Made by a program: the position numbers and the translations under genes. A DNA stretch of 8,395 bases from Anaerolineae bacterium (GTDB lineage Bacteria; Chloroflexota; Anaerolineae; B4-G1; SLSP01): positions 1 to 8,395 of the forward strand of contig JAFGKB010000075.1 of NCBI GenBank assembly GCA_016928755.1. The letters run 5' to 3'. The notes beneath the pieces are model-generated. The model saw only the letters and a program-made list of their open reading frames with translations, did no database searches and had not been told where the DNA came from. Positions 6,887 to 8,395 of this stretch are shown piece by piece. Numbering within the stretch: the stretch's first letter is position 1; the number at the start of each line of letters is the position of its first letter.

Positions 6887-6917
6887 CCGAAATACATTAA
6901 TACTCAATCTGGAACGG

Positions 6918-8395
6918 CTAATTCCCTTTTTCCGATTCAGAATCCGGCTGAGCAATGGGGATTTTAAAAGTAAAGGTACTGCCGGCACCAACCTCACTGA
7001 CTAAACTCAGTTCGCCACCATGTGCCTCTGCTATAGCACGACTTACATACAAACCCAGACCAATCCCCCGCTTCTCATCTTCCTGGACCTTCATCACACG
7101 GTAAAAACGGCTGAAAATCCGCCGTTGATCCTCAGCCGAGAGACCCATCCCGGTATCGGTGACATCGACAATAATATTGCCATCATTTACAGAAAGCTTC
7201 ACATCAACAGAGCCACCTTCAGGTGTATATTGGCAGGCATTACGGACTATATTTACCAAAACCCAGCGTAACCGGCGGGCATCGGCGTAAACCACCGGCA
7301 CCGCAGATGGAATCTCTACATCGAAATCCAAACCCTTATCTTCCATCTGCGGCTTCCACTCATCAGTAATCTCACGCACGAGCACACTAAAATCAACAGA
7401 TTGAGGACGTAGACCAAGCTGACCTTTAGCTTCGATTTCAGAATAATCCAAGATGGTATTAACCATCATAATAAGGTCATCGGTATTATTTAGAATGGCT
7501 TCCAAGAAATATTTCTGCTTCTCATCCAGCGAATCTTCCCCCATTGATGATAACAACGCGCTATATCCCTTAATAACAGTCAATGGCGTGCGCAGCTCAT
7601 GGGAAACATGTACCACGAAAGCATCCTTTAAGCGCTCCGCTTCAACCTCGGCGGTGATATCCCTTAATACAATAACCGTCCCTAAACGCTCACTCTCATC
7701 AGTTCTGACCGCGGCAGAGTGAACGGTAAACACCCTCTCTCCAACCTGAAAACGGCGACTATCCAATAACCAGGGATTCTTACGGGCTTCTTCAGCCCAA
7801 TCCTGGCCGACGGCAGCAAGCTCCTGTAAAGGGCCAAGCATAAAGTTATCCGCCATTTGAATCAGCATCTCTTCTGCGGCTTTATTCAAAGGCATAATCT
7901 CGCCCCCAATTTCCTCAAACAAAACCCCATCACCCATGCTAGATAAAATGGCTTCCATACGTCCGGTAGTCTCCCGCTGCCGCCGCAGGGAAATCTGCAA
8001 CTCCTCGGTACGCTTATCCAAGCTCTCGGTCATTATATCGAAAGTCTTCGCCAATGTACCGATCTCATCAGGACTATCAACACCTGTCCGGCGTTGCAAA
8101 TCCCCCTGAGACACAGCCAGGGAGGCTTGAACCAATTGAGATAAAGGCACCGTAATAAACCGGGAGACGATATAACCAATCACAACTACACTCGCTGCGG
8201 CAACTATAAAAATGGGAATATAACGATCACGGCTGGTCACACTTACGTTGACGATAAAATCCGTCGGCAAACCGACCGAGAAGACACCCAAAGAAGCACC
8301 CCCAACTTGCAGTGCACCAATAGCCAGCCGGTAGTCACGCTCCTCAATCTCCCATTCACGTAATTGAGTGTTGTTAATATCGCCTAAAGCTTTCT
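6918..8395 (-). CDS. Membrane sensor histidine kinase (sensor-TM-HAMP-PAS-HisKA-HATPase), 5' end outside window
   Basis: Two-component sensor that would autophosphorylate on histidine and pass the phosphate to a response regulator not seen here. The frame is open to the right edge, giving 491 visible residues, so the TTG at 8291 is internal and not the start. In visible numbering: end of an extracytoplasmic, Cache-like sensor (1-57, including LGVFSVGLPTDF); membrane helix about 58-80; HAMP about 80-132 with the DEIGTL motif; PAS-like region about 144-249 ending in VIVLRDIT; HisKA with HVSHELRTPL (phospho-acceptor His265, with the following E-x-x-T suggesting phosphatase ability as well); ATPase domain with N box NIVRNACQYTP (Asn385), DTGMGL (Asp413), FSRFYR and GIGLGL (about 444-449). 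All catalytic boxes are intact. It ends in a polar, acidic tail. A first membrane helix should lie beyond the window. The signal is unknown; being next to envelope genes suggests surface sensing, by inference only. Confidence 0.93.
   Translation of the reverse strand, partial: KALGDINNTQLREWEIEERDYRLAIGALQVGGASLGVFSVGLPTDFIVNVSVTSRDRYIPIFIVAAASVVVIGYIVSRFITVPLSQLVQASLAVSQGDLQRRTGVDSPDEIGTLAKTFDIMTESLDKRTEELQISLRRQRETTGRMEAILSSMGDGVLFEEIGGEIMPLNKAAEEMLIQMADNFMLGPLQELAAVGQDWAEEARKNPWLLDSRRFQVGERVFTVHSAAVRTDESERLGTVIVLRDITAEVEAERLKDAFVVHVSHELRTPLTVIKGYSALLSSMGEDSLDEKQKYFLEAILNNTDDLIMMVNTILDYSEIEAKGQLGLRPQSVDFSVLVREITDEWKPQMEDKGLDFDVEIPSAVPVVYADARRLRWVLVNIVRNACQYTPEGGSVDVKLSVNDGNIIVDVTDTGMGLSAEDQRRIFSRFYRVMKVQEDEKRGIGLGLYVSRAIAEAHGGELSLVSEVGAGSTFTFKIPIAQPDSESEKGN

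Noticed and set aside
6881..6911. Inverted repeat CAGATT/AATCTG as a terminator after the kinase gene
   Set aside because: Only six base pairs, a 19-base loop and no T-tract; one arm is part of the 13-bp tandem repeats.
8289..8291. TTG as the start codon of the histidine kinase
   Set aside because: The frame stays open upstream to the window edge and encodes matching Cache-like sensor sequence, so this codon is an internal Leu.

Overview
The window reads as chromosomal sequence from a free-living bacterium, most likely a member of the Chloroflexota (Anaerolineae-like). This is inferred from the style of the proteins: long Thr-Pro ('TPTPT') linkers outside the membrane, a lipoprotein joining LysM to an M23 peptidase, a STAND ATPase followed by fibronectin-type repeats, and a HAMP-PAS histidine kinase. 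No rRNA, tRNA or marker gene is present to prove it.

All five genes lie on the minus strand, so transcription runs from high to low coordinates. In that order they are: (1) a membrane sensor histidine kinase whose 5' end is cut by the window edge (6918-8395); (2) a single-pass membrane protein with a Thr/Pro-rich external stalk (5874-6806), preceded by three tandem 13-bp repeats and followed by a strong intrinsic terminator (5805-5837); (3) a class I SAM-dependent methyltransferase whose start is best moved to a TTG at 5730, giving 5041-5730, with its own TATAAT promoter; (4) a 1072-residue transmembrane STAND NTPase with four extracytoplasmic Fn3-like repeats (1693-4911); (5) a LysM/M23A peptidase lipoprotein (96-1646), whose apparent promoter places the transcript start at or next to the ATG.

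Four of the five products are membrane or envelope proteins: a sensor, a stalk protein, an ATPase with an external adhesive-type array, and a putative peptidoglycan hydrolase. The theme is the cell surface, but nothing in the sequence proves that they form one pathway. Terminator and promoter signals suggest at least two to four transcription units rather than one operon. The methyltransferase substrate is unknown.

I saw no mobile element, CRISPR array, RNA gene, toxin-antitoxin pair or recognised defence island. The most unusual object is the STAND-TPR-TM-Fn3 protein. The most useful annotation corrections are the two start-site revisions (methyltransferase and peptidase) and the recognition that the kinase is truncated only by the window edge.
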